Assembly: GCA_051252455.1 (NCBI GenBank)
Contig: JBPOFM010000005.1
Coordinates: 62,001 to 126,000 of the forward strand
Length of the DNA: 64,000 bases
Reading direction: 5' to 3'
Source: JBPOFM01 sp051252455
GTDB lineage: Bacteria; Bacteroidota; Bacteroidia; Flavobacteriales; Flavobacteriaceae
Positions 26,465 to 34,320 of this stretch are shown one piece after another. The notes beneath the pieces were generated by a model. That model saw only the letters and a program-made list of their open reading frames with translations, was not told where the DNA came from and did no database searches. How positions within the stretch are numbered: the stretch's first letter is position 1; each line of letters begins with the position of its first letter. The translations under genes were made by a program, and so were the position numbers.

Positions 26465-28125
26465 TGAATGTGTTTATAAAAAGCAGAATCCTAATTGTTG
26501 GTTTACTGGGAATTGGAATGGTAGCTTTCTCATGCAAATCGGATAAAACGACGACCGCTGTTGAAGGTATCACTAATAAAGACACCTTGAGCATCACGAT
26601 TTTGCAGACTGCCGATATTCATGGACAACTGGATACGCATCCCGAATTGTTCTGGGAAAATGACACCGTCGTGTTTAAAAATCGTGGTGGACTTGCCAAT
26701 ATTAAAACGCTTTTTGACAAGGAGCGCGCAAAAAATCCTAATCGCACCATCATTGTTGATGGTGGTGACCTGATTCAGGGCAGCGGATACACTGCCTTAT
26801 CGGAAGGTAAAGTGATGCCCGAAATAATCAAAAACATGGGTTATGATATGATTATTCCAGGCAATTGGGAAGTCGTGTATGGTAAAGACATGATGATGGA
26901 AATTATGAAAGGATACGAAACCGATGTTATCGTCCAAAATATGTTTGATGATGACAAAGATAAAAATCCATTATTTCCGGCGTATTCTGTAAAGGAAATT
27001 GAAGGCGTGCGTTTAGGTTTTATTGGCATTAACGACCCAGATGTTCCTGTTCGACAAAATCCGATTTTTAGCGAAGGGATTGGTTTTACTGGACTTGATG
27101 ACAAGCTGAAAAAGATGGTGGACGACATCAAAGCAAAAGAAAAAATAGACGTGCTATTTTTGGTGACACATATTGGTATTTTTAAGCAAGTTGAATTGGC
27201 CAGCAATCCCATTGCTGAAAATGTTGATTATGTCTTAGGTAATGATACCCACGAGCGCGTTCGTGAAATGATTCAAGGGACATACGCCAAAGTAACAGAA
27301 CCTGGCGCTTTTGGTTCGTTTGTTGGAAAACTGACTTTGCATTTTGTAGATGGTAAATTGGTGGGCGATGCTTATGAACTTATAGATGTAGACCCAGAAC
27401 TGTATCCTGCAGACAAGTCCATACAAGCACTTATTGATGAGGCAAAAGCTCCTTATACAGACCATTTAGAAGCTATTGTGGGTTATACAAATACGCCCAT
27501 CTATAGATATCTGACCGTTGAAAATCCCATGGACAACATGATAACAGATGCTGCACGTTGGAAAACTGGTGCAGACATTTCAATTTCCAATGGCTTTAGA
27601 TTTGGCAATCCTATTGTGCCTAAAAATGGTGAAGCAGCACCTATTACAAGAGCTAATTTATGGAATTTAATGCCTGTTAACGAACCTGTGAAGACTGGAA
27701 AAGCCACAGGTAAGCAGATTAAAGATTGGTTAGAAAAAGAAATGCATAACGCCTTTTCACAAGACCCAACTGAACGTTTTGGTGGTTGGTTGGTGCGTTT
27801 TTCTGGAATGAAAGTGACGTTTAACAGTCAGAATGAAAGAGGCAAACGCATATCTTCCATCATTGTAAAAGGAAAAGAGATGCAAGACGATGCGTATTAC
27901 ACCATTTCAGCTTGTTTGCGTCCAGGTGACCCAGTCGATAATTTATGCAGAATGCCAAATGTGAAGGACGTTGAAGTTAAAGATTACACCATACATGAAG
28001 CAGTAGAGGAATACCTTAAAGAAAATTCGCCAGTTTCACCCACTTTGGAAGGACGAGCCTATTGCGAATATCTCGGGGAATATTCATTTTCCACCGTACC
28101 AAAAACCGATTATAAATTTCAATAA
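26461..28125 (+). CDS. SoxB-like metallophosphoesterase lipoprotein
   Basis: The 554-aa protein has a lipobox with C25 and belongs to the 5'-nucleotidase/SoxB superfamily. Metal ligands in the first half are D52-x-H54, D103 (G-G-D), N135 in G-N-W-E-x-x-Y-G and H237 in T-H-I-G. The G-x-W-E-x-x-Y-G block is the SoxB version, not the G-N-H-E of nucleotidases. The usual G-H-T-H is N261-D-T-H264, so one canonical histidine is an aspartate. Length matches SoxB (about 560 aa). SoxB hydrolyses sulfate from SoxYZ-bound sulfur; no soxYZ or soxXA is present here, so the carrier would have to be different. Overlaps the DsrE gene by 4 bp. Confidence 0.8.
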   Translation: MMNVFIKSRILIVGLLGIGMVAFSCKSDKTTTAVEGITNKDTLSITILQTADIHGQLDTHPELFWENDTVVFKNRGGLANIKTLFDKERAKNPNRTIIVDGGDLIQGSGYTALSEGKVMPEIIKNMGYDMIIPGNWEVVYGKDMMMEIMKGYETDVIVQNMFDDDKDKNPLFPAYSVKEIEGVRLGFIGINDPDVPVRQNPIFSEGIGFTGLDDKLKKMVDDIKAKEKIDVLFLVTHIGIFKQVELASNPIAENVDYVLGNDTHERVREMIQGTYAKVTEPGAFGSFVGKLTLHFVDGKLVGDAYELIDVDPELYPADKSIQALIDEAKAPYTDHLEAIVGYTNTPIYRYLTVENPMDNMITDAARWKTGADISISNGFRFGNPIVPKNGEAAPITRANLWNLMPVNEPVKTGKATGKQIKDWLEKEMHNAFSQDPTERFGGWLVRFSGMKVTFNSQNERGKRISSIIVKGKEMQDDAYYTISACLRPGDPVDNLCRMPNVKDVEVKDYTIHEAVEEYLKENSPVSPTLEGRAYCEYLGEYSFSTVPKTDYKFQ

Positions 28126-28137
28126 AAACAATATATT

Positions 28138-28749
28138 ATGGATAAGAAGAAAAAGAAAAGTTGGATTATAAATGGACTGATTGCTGTAGTGGCAATCGGT
28201 TTATATGTAACAGGATTACACACCGAAGTTATAGGATTTGCGCAAAGAGGACTGCTAGCGACAGGGCTCATGAACCCAGATGTTGAAGAGTTGGCTGAAT
28301 TGCGAAGTGACGCATCAGAATCTGATACTGATACCATTGACACCAAAGCAGATTTAAATCTCCAACTCCGTGATGAACAAGGAAACATCGTTTCCATGGA
28401 ATCGTTGAAGGGAAAAGTCATCTTTTTGAACTTTTGGGCCACATGGTGTCCTCCTTGTGTAGCGGAAATGCCGAGCATTGATACACTTCATGAAACCATG
28501 GGAGATGACGTCGCATTTGTGATGCTCTCTATGGATAACGATTTTCAAAGGGCTATCGATTTCAAGAAGCGAAAAGGTTATGATTTGCCTATTTATGCCC
28601 CTGCCAGCAATCTGCCAGTCATGTTTCAATCCTCTTCACTGCCCACGACGTATGTTATTGATGCCAATGGAAATTTGGCTATGACACACAAAGGCATGGC
28701 AGATTATAGTGACCCGAAGTTTAAGGAGTTCCTTAATAGTCTAAAATAG
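28138..28749 (+). CDS. TlpA-type thiol:disulfide oxidoreductase
   Basis: The 203-aa protein has a single N-terminal membrane helix (about 9-27), a spacer, and a thioredoxin-fold domain of the TlpA/ResA type with active site C104-P-P-C107 in F-W-A-T-W-C-P-P-C. The cis-proline loop is S-L-P-T-T-Y. It should act in the periplasm, anchored to the inner membrane, reducing disulfides or persulfides. It follows the SoxB-like gene by 12 bp, so it may keep the cysteine relay of this cluster reduced. Confidence 0.9.
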   Translation: MDKKKKKSWIINGLIAVVAIGLYVTGLHTEVIGFAQRGLLATGLMNPDVEELAELRSDASESDTDTIDTKADLNLQLRDEQGNIVSMESLKGKVIFLNFWATWCPPCVAEMPSIDTLHETMGDDVAFVMLSMDNDFQRAIDFKKRKGYDLPIYAPASNLPVMFQSSSLPTTYVIDANGNLAMTHKGMADYSDPKFKEFLNSLK

Positions 28750-28875
28750 ATTCTCGATGTTGAAATTCTTAAAATTGGAATTGCATCAAATTAAAAATGA
28801 AGTGAGGTATAAGAACACTCACAATTTGAATACTTTAGGTGTTCATCAAGTAGAAAAAATCAAAAACAGGTCGTT

Positions 28876-30303
28876 ATGAAATTAAATATCCTATTTATAA
28901 ACGATGTACACGGTTATTTGGAGCCTCACGCCGAACTATTTTATGATGAAACGGGTGAAGTTGTCGAAACTGCTGGTGGTTATGCCCATATTGCAGGTAT
29001 TGTAGAAAAAATACGAAAGGACAACCCCAACACCCTATTGTTTGATGGTGGCGACACACTTCATGGCACAAAACCGCTGGTAGATACCCAAGGAGCAGCA
29101 GTTGTGCCTATTTTGAATGCATTAAAAATTGATGCTTTGGTAGGGCATTGGGATTTTGCATACGGCCCTCATCATCTTCAACAACTTGAGAAACAACTTG
29201 AGTTTCCTGTATTGGGTTGCAATGTTTATAATGAAGATGGTTCACATTTTTTAGAGCCTTCTTTAATGTTGGAACAAGGAGGAATAAAGATTGGCGTCAT
29301 CGGCATTTGTGCCATGATTGTGGATAAGGTGATGCCGAAAAAGATGTCCGAAGGATTAAAATTCACCACTGGTAAAGAAGAAGTGCCAAAATATATCGCG
29401 CAATTGAAAGCGGAAGGTGCTGATATCATTGTGCTACTTTCACATAATGGATTTCCGCAGGATTTTCAACTTCTGAAAAACATCAATGGCGTGGATATTT
29501 GCTTAAGTGCTCATACCCATAACCGAATCTATATTCCGATTGAGGTGAATGGCGCACAGATTGTACAATGCGGTTGCCATGGGGCTTTTGTGGGACATTT
29601 CAGTCTAGAACTTGAAGACAAAAAAATCAAAAACGTCAATTACGAGTTGATAAAAGTTGATGCCTCTACACCTAAAGATGAGAACGTGGCACACTTGGTG
29701 AGTGAAGCGCTAAAACCATTTAAAGATATTAAAGAAAACATTGTGGGAAGTACCAGCCAAACGTTGCATCGCTATACTACTTTAAATTCTTCTATGGATG
29801 AGCTGCTTTTAAGAGCCATAGCTCACAGCACCAACACCGATATTGCCTTTTCCAATGGCTGGCGCTATGGAGCCCCAATAGCCAAAGGTCCTATTACTGA
29901 AAATGATTTGTATAATATTGCTCCAATGAATCCACCGGTTTCGACTGTCGAATTAACTGGAGCAGAACTAAAGGAAATGCTGGAAGAAAACCTTGAACGC
30001 ACATTTTGTAGTGACCCATTTGGACAAATGGGAGGTTATGTAAAACGCTGTTTGGGAATTCAGGTGAATATGCGTATTGAAAATCCAACAGGACATCGTA
30101 TTCAGGAATTATTATATAAAGGAAAACATATAGACCCTAAACGCACCTATCTGGTAAGTTTTGTCACCGTGCAAGGTGTTCCAAAAAAATATGGCAACAA
30201 CCGAAAAGAGCACGACAAAAAAGCCATTGAAGCAATGAAGGATTTTTTACAAATAAATAAGGAATTTAAGCCTAATAATCTTGACGTTTTTAGGTTGGTT
30301 TAA
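28876..30303 (+). CDS. Second SoxB-like metallophosphoesterase, cytoplasmic
   Basis: The 475-aa protein is a paralogue of the upstream SoxB-like lipoprotein but has no signal peptide: the first strand starts at residue 2 and the ligand pair D10-x-H12 follows at once. Further ligands are D60 (G-G-D), H91 in G-H-W-D-F-A-Y-G and H213-T-H215, all as in SoxB, so its metal site is complete. It should therefore act in the cytoplasm. The gap of 126 bp from the TlpA gene suggests its own promoter or a weaker link to the operon. Substrate unknown; nucleotidase activity cannot be excluded. Confidence 0.8.
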   Translation: MKLNILFINDVHGYLEPHAELFYDETGEVVETAGGYAHIAGIVEKIRKDNPNTLLFDGGDTLHGTKPLVDTQGAAVVPILNALKIDALVGHWDFAYGPHHLQQLEKQLEFPVLGCNVYNEDGSHFLEPSLMLEQGGIKIGVIGICAMIVDKVMPKKMSEGLKFTTGKEEVPKYIAQLKAEGADIIVLLSHNGFPQDFQLLKNINGVDICLSAHTHNRIYIPIEVNGAQIVQCGCHGAFVGHFSLELEDKKIKNVNYELIKVDASTPKDENVAHLVSEALKPFKDIKENIVGSTSQTLHRYTTLNSSMDELLLRAIAHSTNTDIAFSNGWRYGAPIAKGPITENDLYNIAPMNPPVSTVELTGAELKEMLEENLERTFCSDPFGQMGGYVKRCLGIQVNMRIENPTGHRIQELLYKGKHIDPKRTYLVSFVTVQGVPKKYGNNRKEHDKKAIEAMKDFLQINKEFKPNNLDVFRLV

Positions 30304-30341
30304 TGTATCCGACAAGCGAAATAATTTAGACCAACCCTAAA
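30287..30341. terminator. Inverted repeat at convergent gene ends
   Basis: TTTAGGTTGGTTTA, which includes the stop codon of the cytoplasmic SoxB-like gene, pairs imperfectly with TAGACCAACCCTAAA (ending at 30341). The loop is about 24 nt and no T tract follows on either strand. It may act as a weak bidirectional terminator between convergent operons. Confidence 0.35.
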
Positions 30342-30352
30342 CATAATATAGA

Positions 30353-30766
30353 TTAATGAGGCAATTTCTTTTTCAAATCGCCATAGATAAGTGTTCCAAT
30401 TAAAGCGCCAAGTATAACGACCAGTATTGAAACATACCCTGCTCCAGCAAGCACATACATGGGTCCTGGACAGACACCTGCCAGTGCCCAACCCAATCCG
30501 AATATGATACCACCCGCCAAATAGCGTGTGACACTTTTATCTTTGGGCTCTAATTTCATTTTATCTCCGTCCAAGGGTTTTATATTTTTCTGTTTGATGA
30601 CTTGTATCCCAAGAATACCGAGTAACACTGCAGACGCCATGAGACCATACATATGAAAAGAGCCAAACTGAAACATTTCGTAAATACGAAACCATGACGC
30701 AGCTTCGGACTTGTACATTGTGATTCCGAATAAAATACCGATACTTAAATACGTTATATATCTCAT
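30353..30766 (-). CDS. YeeE/YedE-type transporter, second half
   Basis: The 137-aa protein has about four membrane helices and the motif F-G-L-G-W-A-L-A-G-V-C-P-G-P, with conserved C99. It corresponds to the C-terminal half of YeeE/YedE (TsuA-like) transporters; the N-terminal half is the adjacent gene, one base away. In YeeE the conserved cysteines interact with thiosulfate during import. A heterodimer of the two halves is expected. Confidence 0.85.
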   Translation of the reverse strand: MRYITYLSIGILFGITMYKSEAASWFRIYEMFQFGSFHMYGLMASAVLLGILGIQVIKQKNIKPLDGDKMKLEPKDKSVTRYLAGGIIFGLGWALAGVCPGPMYVLAGAGYVSILVVILGALIGTLIYGDLKKKLPH

Positions 30767-30767
30767 A

Positions 30768-31328
30768 CTATGCGAAAATTAAAGGGTAAATTAAATGAAC
30801 CATGATCAAACCACCAATAAAGAAGCCTATCACAGCAATTAATGAAGGTAGTTGTAAATTACTCATGCCAGATATACCGTGTCCGGAGGTGCAACCTCCT
30901 CCATAGCGAGCACCAAAACCCACCAATATGCCTCCCAATAAGAGAATGATAATATTGAATGGGTCGCCCAAGGCCTCAAGTGAAAAAATCTCTGGAGGCA
31001 AATAATATTCACCCGCACTTGTAATTTGATAATCGGTAGCCAGCTGTTGCGCCACTTCTGGGTTAATTTCCACGCCAGAATTACCCATAAAATTTGAAGC
31101 AATAAAACCTCCAATGGCTGCACCTAACACAACCATTAAATTCCAGCGTTTAGACTTCCAATCATAGTTGAAATAATCTGCCAGTTTATCTGCACCCATG
31201 GCTGCACACGCCGTACGTAAATTTGAAGACATTCCAAATTGTTTGCCAGCAAACAATAATAGAAACATCACTAACGCAATTAATGGGCCTCCTACATACC
31301 ATGGCCAAGGTTCATAAATAACATTCAT
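30768..31328 (-). CDS. YeeE/YedE-type transporter, first half
   Basis: The 186-aa inner-membrane protein holds the other half of a YeeE/YedE thiosulfate-type transporter. The hallmark is G-G-C146-T-S-G-H-G, with an extra Cys at 41. It lies between the persulfide dioxygenase-rhodanese gene (24 bp upstream) and the second half (1 bp downstream), so all three are one operon. Transport of thiosulfate or another sulfane-sulfur compound is inferred from the family. Confidence 0.85.
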   Translation of the reverse strand: MNVIYEPWPWYVGGPLIALVMFLLLFAGKQFGMSSNLRTACAAMGADKLADYFNYDWKSKRWNLMVVLGAAIGGFIASNFMGNSGVEINPEVAQQLATDYQITSAGEYYLPPEIFSLEALGDPFNIIILLLGGILVGFGARYGGGCTSGHGISGMSNLQLPSLIAVIGFFIGGLIMVHLIYPLIFA

Positions 31329-31352
31329 ACTAGAAATTTATTAAGTTTATAA

Positions 31353-32681
31353 CTATTTAAAATCTTTTACTTTTTCGCCCAAATCATACACTTTGGCGCT
31401 ATTTAGGTGCTTTTCGATAATACTGCTTCCGGCAGCACTTCTGTAACCTCCGGCACAATGCACTACAATAGGCTTGTCGGTCGGAATTTTATTGACACTG
31501 TCTCGTAATGTATTTAAGGGCAATGAAATGGCGCTTTCGAATATTTTGCCCTCCTCCACCTCACTTGTGTTGCGGACATCGATAATGGTATAATGTTTAG
31601 GATTTTTTTTAAAGTCCTTCATATCCAACGGACTTGTTTCTTTTAGCTTGACACTTGGCAGCGTCACCACCTTTTGTAGTTGGTTATCATAACCAATTTT
31701 AGCAACACGTTCTAAAATCATTTCCAAATCATTGGGATGGTCGATGACCATACTGAATTTTTCTTTGGGTTGTATGATGGCACCTAACCATGTTTCAAAT
31801 TTGGCGGTTTCTGATGCTGCTTGTATATTGATACTACCCTTGAGATGGCCTTTTTTAAATTCGCTTTCGTCACGCATATCAACGATGAGTCCGCGTAGGT
31901 TGCTACCCATCTTAAACGCCACTTTCGCTATAGCTTTTCGGATGGTTTCGGCTCCCTTTTTATTCACATCCACATTATAGCCAAAATAAGAAGGTATGAA
32001 CGGTTGGCTAGTCAATAATTCTTTCACAAATTCCTTTTTGGAGGTGGTTTTAAAGGCCCAATTCTGCTTTCGTTCGTCACCCAACGTACTGCTACTTGCA
32101 TCACCCATACTTTTTCCGCAAAGAGAACCCGCTCCATGTGCAGGATACACAATGGCATCATCAGGAAGGTCATTGAATTTTGTATGGATGCTCTCATACA
32201 TAGCTTCGGCAAGTTCTTGTTGTTTCTGTTTTTTATTGCCACCATCTTCCCTTAAATCTGGTCGGCCAACATCCCCTACAAAAAGGGTGTCACCTGTAAA
32301 AAGCACCGTTTTATTGCCCTCTTTGGCCACAACAGTAATACTGTCGGGAGAATGCCCCGGCGTATTTAAGGCTGTGAAATTTAGGTTCCCCATTGGTATG
32401 ACATCTCCTTCATCGAAGTTGGTATGAGGATAACTGGCACCTAATTTCTTGCTGTTATAAATGGTAGCCCCAGTTTCTTTATGTATCTGTAAATGTGAGC
32501 TTACAAAATCTGCATGTGGATGTGTTTCAATCACTGCTATAATGTTTGCGTTGTTTGATTTTGCAAATTCATAATAGGCCTCTGGGTTGCGTTGGGGGTC
32601 GATAACAATCATTTGACCATTGCTCACAACTGCATAGCTAAAGTGGGACAAAGGCTTGTATTCAAACTGCTTTATCTTCAT
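31353..32681 (-). CDS. Persulfide dioxygenase-rhodanese fusion (MBL fold)
   Basis: The 442-aa protein starts with an ETHE1-like metallo-beta-lactamase domain (about 1-250) with H54-x-H56-x-D58 and later G-H-S-P-D-S and G-D-T-L-F-V motifs. Two rhodanese domains follow. The first (about 250-335) lacks a cysteine at the active site; the second (about 355-442) has C409 in H-C-A-G-G-Y-R-S and should be catalytic. ETHE1 enzymes oxidise glutathione or similar persulfides to sulfite; rhodaneses move sulfane sulfur. It leads the operon with the split YeeE transporter, so imported sulfur could be passed to it directly. Confidence 0.9.
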   Translation of the reverse strand: MKIKQFEYKPLSHFSYAVVSNGQMIVIDPQRNPEAYYEFAKSNNANIIAVIETHPHADFVSSHLQIHKETGATIYNSKKLGASYPHTNFDEGDVIPMGNLNFTALNTPGHSPDSITVVAKEGNKTVLFTGDTLFVGDVGRPDLREDGGNKKQKQQELAEAMYESIHTKFNDLPDDAIVYPAHGAGSLCGKSMGDASSSTLGDERKQNWAFKTTSKKEFVKELLTSQPFIPSYFGYNVDVNKKGAETIRKAIAKVAFKMGSNLRGLIVDMRDESEFKKGHLKGSINIQAASETAKFETWLGAIIQPKEKFSMVIDHPNDLEMILERVAKIGYDNQLQKVVTLPSVKLKETSPLDMKDFKKNPKHYTIIDVRNTSEVEEGKIFESAISLPLNTLRDSVNKIPTDKPIVVHCAGGYRSAAGSSIIEKHLNSAKVYDLGEKVKDFK

Positions 32682-32896
32682 GATTCTTGTTTTAGTGTTG
32701 ATTTTCCACCTTAAAACTAAAAAATGCTATTGGTATACATTGATTCAATTCATAAAAAAACAAATCCAAATAAAAAAATAAGTTTACTTCCCTGTTACCA
32801 CATCAACCTCCCCCCTCGAACCGCCTAAAGTAAAATCAGACATCGTTTTTTTAAAAACCACGCCATATCTTTCAGACACTATTCATAATCACAATT

Positions 32897-33022
32897 ACAC
32901 CATCCAATGTCACAGTCAAACCACTTAATGCCTTGTTAACACAGAGCAAAGTAAAAGTAAAACCATGCAATGTCTTAATAAAACCATGAAATGTCGTAGT
33001 AAAATCATGCAACGTCTCGAAA
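32897..33022. repeat. Degenerate 21-bp tandem array, six copies
   Basis: Six adjacent 21-bp units (starting at 32897, 32918, 32939, 32960, 32981 and 33002) share the consensus AAACCATGCAATGTCTTAATA. Units 4-6 are close to each other; units 1-3 keep about 13-15 of 21 positions. The period is two turns of DNA and also seven codons. The array starts about 20 bp beyond the terminator of the 33117 gene. Confidence 0.8.
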
Positions 33023-33040
33023 CCAAAAACACGTACCATA

Positions 33041-33089
33041 AAAAAACCCTCATGATAATAGCTTAAACAAGCTATCACCAAGAAGGGTT
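33041..33089 (-). terminator. Intrinsic terminator of the 33117 gene
   Basis: On the minus strand AACCCT (33089-33084) pairs with AGGGTT (33050-33045), with an inner GATAGCTT/AAGCTATT stem and a GTTT loop, followed by a T run. It lies about 28 nt after the stop codon of the 114-aa gene. Confidence 0.8.
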
Positions 33090-33116
33090 CTGTATATGTA
33101 TCCAATTTAGATTACA

Positions 33117-33461
33117 TCATTCCGCGTCTGGAGGCGTTTCCGTATCTGACTTTACATTTTCTTTGGGAATCTCGTTCATAAACTCGTGTACCGACGTGTC
33201 TGCCTCTGGACCATAGTTTGCTAAAAGGGTTCCTTTACCTCCATCATTGGTTTCCAATACATAGAGTAAAGACATATCTGACGGGTCACTCATACCTTCG
33301 TAGCGATGTTCCTTAAAAATGGTGACATCTTCCGGCGCATAGCGCTTTTTTGAGTCCACATCCTCCAACCGATAATCAACCAAGCGATACTGTGCGGTGT
33401 AGCCTTTGGCCTCATATTGTCGAATATAATCTAGTTCGTGTTTTGCAAATTCATTGTCCAT
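33117..33461 (-). CDS. Small acidic Bacteroidota protein
   Basis: The 114-aa protein belongs to a small Bacteroidota family that I have seen carried under misleading enzyme names; no enzyme motif is visible. Conserved features are G-Y-T-A-Q-Y near residue 21, H-R-Y-E-G-M-S-D-P-S-D near 52 and G-G-K-G-T-L-L-A-N-Y-G near 74. It is soluble and acidic, with an unstructured tail rich in Glu, Asp and Pro. Function unknown. Confidence 0.6.
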   Translation of the reverse strand: MDNEFAKHELDYIRQYEAKGYTAQYRLVDYRLEDVDSKKRYAPEDVTIFKEHRYEGMSDPSDMSLLYVLETNDGGKGTLLANYGPEADTSVHEFMNEIPKENVKSDTETPPDAE

Positions 33462-33630
33462 AAGTTCTACTATTTAGAGTGTCTAGTCCGAAAGGACATA
33501 TACACTGATTAATGTTTTATAAAGATGACAAAAGCCTCTTAAACCGACTATCACAAACAAATAATCTTTTAACGCTATTCATTGGTTAGTGACATATAAG
33601 GTCAGAACGACTTAAGAATTCAACAATGAC

Positions 33631-33810
33631 CTAGTCTTTACCGCGTTTGTTCTTTCCTCGCCTCCAAATAATATAAAAAATGATCATCAATATCGGCAAA
33701 ATCACATAGACGATCAAGTCAAATGGATTGGTGATATCGATAGGACTATTATCGTCCGGATTACGGGAGCCAATAGGTAATTGTAGGAAGTATAGAAGTT
33801 GTATAATCAT
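33631..33810 (-). CDS. 59-aa single-pass membrane protein
   Basis: An ATG-to-TAG frame encodes 59 aa: a short leader with L-P-I-G-S-R-N-P, a polar D-D-N-S-P-I-D-I segment, one membrane helix with Y-V-I-L-P-I-L-M-I-I-F-Y and a basic tail W-R-R-G-K-N-K-R. I recognise this layout from small flavobacterial proteins that lie next to similar genes. It lies between two other minus-strand small-protein genes, 49 bp before the gap to the exported 120-aa protein. Function unknown. Confidence 0.65.
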   Translation of the reverse strand: MIIQLLYFLQLPIGSRNPDDNSPIDITNPFDLIVYVILPILMIIFYIIWRRGKNKRGKD

Positions 33811-33859
33811 GTAAATGTGTCTAGTTATAATAAAAAATCTTGCAGTATGTCAATTTCCA

Positions 33860-34222
33860 TCAAGGAGCAATCAACTCCCCTGACTGCAAAGAACCATTCA
33901 AATCAGCCGTGAGATACCGATGGCTTCCAAAGAAACGACCGCCATCCTTCGGTTGAATGGTCACCTGCCGTCTTCCATCCTTTTGATCTTTGATGTCTGT
34001 GACCTCCACCACAAGTCCTTTAAACGCATCGAGATTAAACATACCACCACGCTTCCTGATTAAGTTCGCTCTCGGAACGTCTATGTGTTGATAGCTATTA
34101 TCTGCTGGCGCGCCAATGGTAAAAGAATCTCCAAGGTCGACATCAACAGTATTAGTGTCTGTTTGTGCCTGCATTCCAAAAGAACAGAAGGCAATTACGA
34201 AAGAAAATAGAAGTGTCTTCAT
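33860..34222 (-). CDS. Small exported flavobacterial protein
   Basis: The 120-aa protein has a signal peptide ending Q-A-Q (about residue 20). The mature part contains I-G-A-P-A-D-N-S-Y-Q-H-I-D near 36 and G-G-R-F-F-G-S-H-R-Y near 94, patterns that I know from a conserved flavobacterial family of unknown function. It is likely periplasmic or outer-membrane-associated. It is followed by the 59-aa membrane protein gene on the same strand, so they may work together. Confidence 0.6.
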   Translation of the reverse strand: MKTLLFSFVIAFCSFGMQAQTDTNTVDVDLGDSFTIGAPADNSYQHIDVPRANLIRKRGGMFNLDAFKGLVVEVTDIKDQKDGRRQVTIQPKDGGRFFGSHRYLTADLNGSLQSGELIAP

Positions 34223-34320
34223 GATAAAAAGTTTTAAGTGTTTCTTGTTTAAGTAGTTTGATAATCATATCTTTCAAGATAAAAAATATTGGCGAAATGG
34301 CATAAAACATTATCATTTTA

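Larger units (their letters stand above)
32682..33116. other. Gene-free region with tandem array and terminator
   Basis: This 435-bp interval lies between two minus-strand genes. The right part carries the terminator of the 33117 gene, the middle a degenerate 21-bp tandem array, the left the promoter region of the persulfide dioxygenase operon. An open frame across it is explained by the repeat and overlaps the terminator, so it is not called a gene. Confidence 0.6.

Noticed and set aside
28876..30303. Plain 5'-nucleotidase
   Set aside because: G-H-W-D-F-A-Y-G replaces the nucleotidase G-N-H-E motif and the context is sulfur metabolism. Nucleotidase activity is nevertheless not excluded.
32872..33105. 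77-codon ORF with seven-residue repeats on the minus strand
   Set aside because: It spans the terminator of the 33117 gene and the 21-bp array; the repeat alone explains the open frame.
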